Under the pieces are notes generated by a model, which worked only from the letters and a program-made list of their open reading frames with translations, did not search any database and had not been told where the DNA came from. This document shows, piece by piece, positions 61,305-64,000 of a stretch of 64,000 bases of DNA. This stretch comes from Paramecium tetraurelia (taxonomy: Eukaryota; Ciliophora; Oligohymenophorea; Peniculida; Parameciidae): assembly GCF_000165425.1 (NCBI RefSeq), contig NW_001799200.1:248178-312177 (forward strand), given 5' to 3'. A program made the position numbers and the translations under genes. Positions within the stretch are counted from its first letter, which is position 1. Each line of letters opens with the position of its first letter.

Positions 61305-62413
61305 TCAGTTACTGTTGATGGTGTTCTCTTCTTCAATATAGTATGGATCTGGTGTTTATTTTTTTCTAAGAAACATGTCTTTGGGAAACTCTCTTAGATT
61401 TTTACTTTTTCCATTGAGAAAACTTTAAACTAATTATTCTTATTATTCTTCTGCTGATTAGATCGAGTTATGACAGACTTTTGAGATTGACTTTCTTCTG
61501 TTCTTTAATTAATAATTGAAGTCAGTTGATTCATCTTCCTCTTCTTAAGTATTGTTGCTTAATTCCGAAGATGAATGAGTAGGCTTAGATTCATCATCCC
61601 ATTCATATTATTGTCTCACTCTTTCCTAATTCTTAACGTCTCTTAATATTTTATCACATAATTGATTTCCTTTTTGGCATTTACATTTTATTTGTAGCAT
61701 TTCAACAGTCTTCTTAACAGCCAACAGTGAGTTCTGATTGTCAATTTTCTATTTGGCTAGTAGTTCTTCCAACCATTAATTTTATTGAACTAGTTTTTAA
61801 TATTAGATAGTAAATTCCTTCTGCATCATTTTGATCTTACTTTTAAGATCAATTTCTTTCTGTTTATATTGGTTAAGTTAACTAGCTAGTAGTCTGTTGG
61901 ATAGGGTAATTTCCTTTAACTTTTATTCCAAGTGAGATTATTTATTAACTGAATGTCTGAAAAACCTTACATCTGAATGCTTATGATATTCAATAGCATT
62001 CTCAACAAATTTAAGAAAGTCACTCTCATTATTCTTATTGACACTATCTCTTTATATAGATTCCTTCATAAAGTCACTATCACTCTTCGAGTTATTTAGT
62101 TTAAAAAACTAATCAAACAATTTTTCCCCTTCCAATTCTTCCATGTCATTTATTGGTGTACCTTGCCTGTATGAATGCTATTTATTATCAAGTGTGGATT
62201 TGGCTCTTTGATGTTTTAGGTCGACACTAGGCTTGCGTTTCTAAATCAATGATTCAATGTATTGTAGATTGTTTCTATTCATGTCCTCAAATAAACCAAA
62301 TGACTATTAATCATTTGGAGACTTCTTATGTCTGAGTTCTCTTGAACTTATTAAAAAAACATCTTACTTGCATAATTTATACCCTGCTTTCCTGACAGTT
62401 AACTTAGTGACAT
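61305..62413 (-). CDS. Coiled-coil protein, unrecognised (355 aa)
   Basis: 355 residues in three exons; two introns close together near the 5' end (20 nt at about 62384-62403 and 21 nt at about 62350-62370) leave a 13-nt exon between them. Residues ~60-140 are Ser/Asp/Lys-rich. Residues ~140-235 form a coiled coil (L-K-E-I-T-L-S-N-R-L-L-A-S-Q-L), ending with two Cys in I-K-C-K-C-Q-K-G. The rest is acidic and disordered. The convergent neighbour ends 247 bp away. The function is unknown. Confidence 0.55.
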
Positions 62414-62716
62414 TTAATTAAATTATATTTAATAAAGCAAAAATCCATTCAACCACCTTAATTATAAATTCTAATAAAATAATTGATATTGATATCTAAG
62501 GAACTCCTAATTCAAGTCAATGGTTAAACATAACAGACAAGGGGTGTAATGTAAAATCTATTCATTATTTTAATAACAATAAATCATTGTATCTAAGAGA
62601 ACTGATTAGTTTTTTGATTTTCAATTAGAATAACAAATGTTGATTGCAATAAAAGATATTTTTACTAATTTAGGGATTATTATTAATAAATTTAATTTTT
62701 TATTATTTCTTATTTA
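62414..62716. other. Intergenic, divergent promoters
   Basis: 303 bp, AT-rich; nothing recognised. Confidence 0.45.
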
Positions 62717-64000
62717 ATGATTCCAAAACTAAGCCGAGAGAATACCACTAGCAATACTAGTTATCTTCCAAGACATCTAAATATCTAAGGGTTCTAAAAG
62801 TTCAACATTAAGTCTAATTCTCCAAGAACATTGTAGGCTTGTTAAGAATTGGGCATCGATCCAATAGTTTTAGAATTGAAGTAAGTTAGTTGTTGTATAC
62901 CAGAGAAGAATCAGATTTCAAATAAAATGACATAGATGAGGAAATCGTTCAACTCAGATATTAACATTACCTCAACAGAGCTCATTGTATAAGATGAATA
63001 AAATTTATTATAGAACTGTTCACTGAAATAACTTAAAGAAGGAAAGAGATAATTTAGAGACAAAGACAAAAACAATTAAATAATAATGCCTCAATAGAAT
63101 CCCTAGATAGATCAAAAACAATCAAGTTGTAGCAATCATTAGACTAGTGCGAGTAACAACTCCTGCATATAATTTCTTAGGGTTCGACGATAAATAGATT
63201 CAATCTACAACAGAACTGTATCCTTCTTGCACTAAAAGAGTGAATCTCCAACTAAAGATCACTTTACAGGAGATGTCTATGATCTCAATCAATTGGAAGG
63301 TGGAATCGAAAAGGAAATAGATAGATACAATAAACATAAAAAATAGAAGATTGTATATAAAATATTAATAATTGTAGAGAGAAGCATAACTGAAATTGAA
63401 GGAAGATGCAAAAAGGTTATAATTGATAGAGAAGTGGAAATAAAAGGATTCCTAAATTTTGGATTCGATATTGAAAAGACAATATGCATTTAAACAGAAG
63501 ATGAAGGCTTCTAGCAGTGGAAGAAAAACTCCTTTTCAAAAAATTCCATAATCTACAGATCCAAAATCCTTTAAAAGAGACAGTGAATCTAAGATAGACA
63601 AGTAAGATATCAATGTTAATTTAAGAGGAGGAGATACTTCAATGCAAAAGACCATGTACAGAACTAGAATAGATGACTCTAAAATCAAGTAAAGAAGAGA
63701 GATGGTCATTCAAAGAAAGGAAGAACTCAACAAAATGGAAGATATTGAATTATAAAAGGACCTTGAAAAGTTATAATTGAAATTGAATCAAAGTGAAAAA
63801 TTATCTAAACAATAAGCATAAATCAAAGTTGAGAGAATCAAAGAATAATATTTTCGAGAATAATAATTAATTTAATAATAAAGAGAAATTAATGTCATTT
63901 AATCTCAAGAACATTTGAGTGCAATGATTAGTAAAATGATTAACAAAGAACAAGAATTTAGAGGACAACTTTAATCTTAATTGATGCAAGACTTAGAAAA
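62717..64000 (+). CDS. Coiled-coil protein, 3' end beyond the window
   Basis: Partial: at least ~390 residues, running off the right edge. The N-terminus is Ser/Asn-rich; after a 23-nt intron (about 62889-62911) comes D-E-E-I-V-Q-L-R-Y-Q-H-Y, and after a 27-nt intron at about 62989-63015 a helical region. From about 63380 the frame is continuously coiled coil, very rich in Gln/Glu/Lys (R-R-E-M-V-I-Q-R-K-E-E-L-N-K-M, Q-Y-F-R-E-Q-Q-L-I-Q-Q-Q). One junction between 63200 and 63380 is unresolved. It is probably cytoskeletal. Confidence 0.55.

Overview
The window is macronuclear-type DNA of a ciliate, almost certainly Paramecium. Under the standard code only fragments are open. When TAA and TAG are read as glutamine and TGA as the only stop, full-length conserved proteins appear: actin, ribosomal protein eS8, Spt4, an AGC kinase and a Kelch phosphatase. 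Nearly every intron is 19-37 nt and begins GT(A) and ends AG. Genes are packed on both strands, usually 20-900 bp apart. No CRISPR array, rRNA, tRNA, telomere repeat, transposon or viral element was recognised.

Layout. 0.2-6.6 kb: SPRY protein, small coiled coil, a 22-residue-repeat coiled coil, a CXC-domain (LIN54/tesmin-like) DNA-binding protein, an alveolin-like cortical protein and a tandem-FHA protein. 7-12 kb: a propeller-like unknown, a Q/S-rich unknown, an R2R3-Myb factor and a PG-repeat protein. 12.2-19.7 kb: four related, uncharacterised genes in tandem plus one unresolved or decaying gene. 20.7-25.9 kb: a one-pass membrane microprotein, actin, an N/Q-rich membrane-anchored protein and a seven-pass CREST-like membrane protein. 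26-30 kb: three cytoskeletal-looking proteins on the minus strand. 30-37 kb: a secreted GH20 hexosaminidase, an unknown and an importin-9-like karyopherin. 37.6-40 kb: a large ADP-ribosyltransferase-like protein. 41.6-44.5 kb: a PPKL (Kelch + PP1-like) phosphatase beside a microprotein with a possible PP1-docking motif. 45-49 kb: B-box coiled-coil protein, Rad9-like clamp subunit, Spt4 and a small membrane protein. 49.2-51.5 kb: two tandem beta-trefoil-like lectin paralogues. 52-64 kb: eS8, two tail-anchored or hydrophobic-tailed proteins, an AGC kinase, a TBC Rab-GAP, a TPR tail-anchored protein, small charged proteins and coiled coils.

Gene models were built by hand from reading frame, splice-site consensus and divisibility by three. 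Where an exon junction could not be solved, the entry says so. Family names come from motif recognition, not from database searches. There are no operons; neighbours are mostly unrelated, and the local groupings that look meaningful are the two tandem duplicated families and the phosphatase/docking-motif pair.
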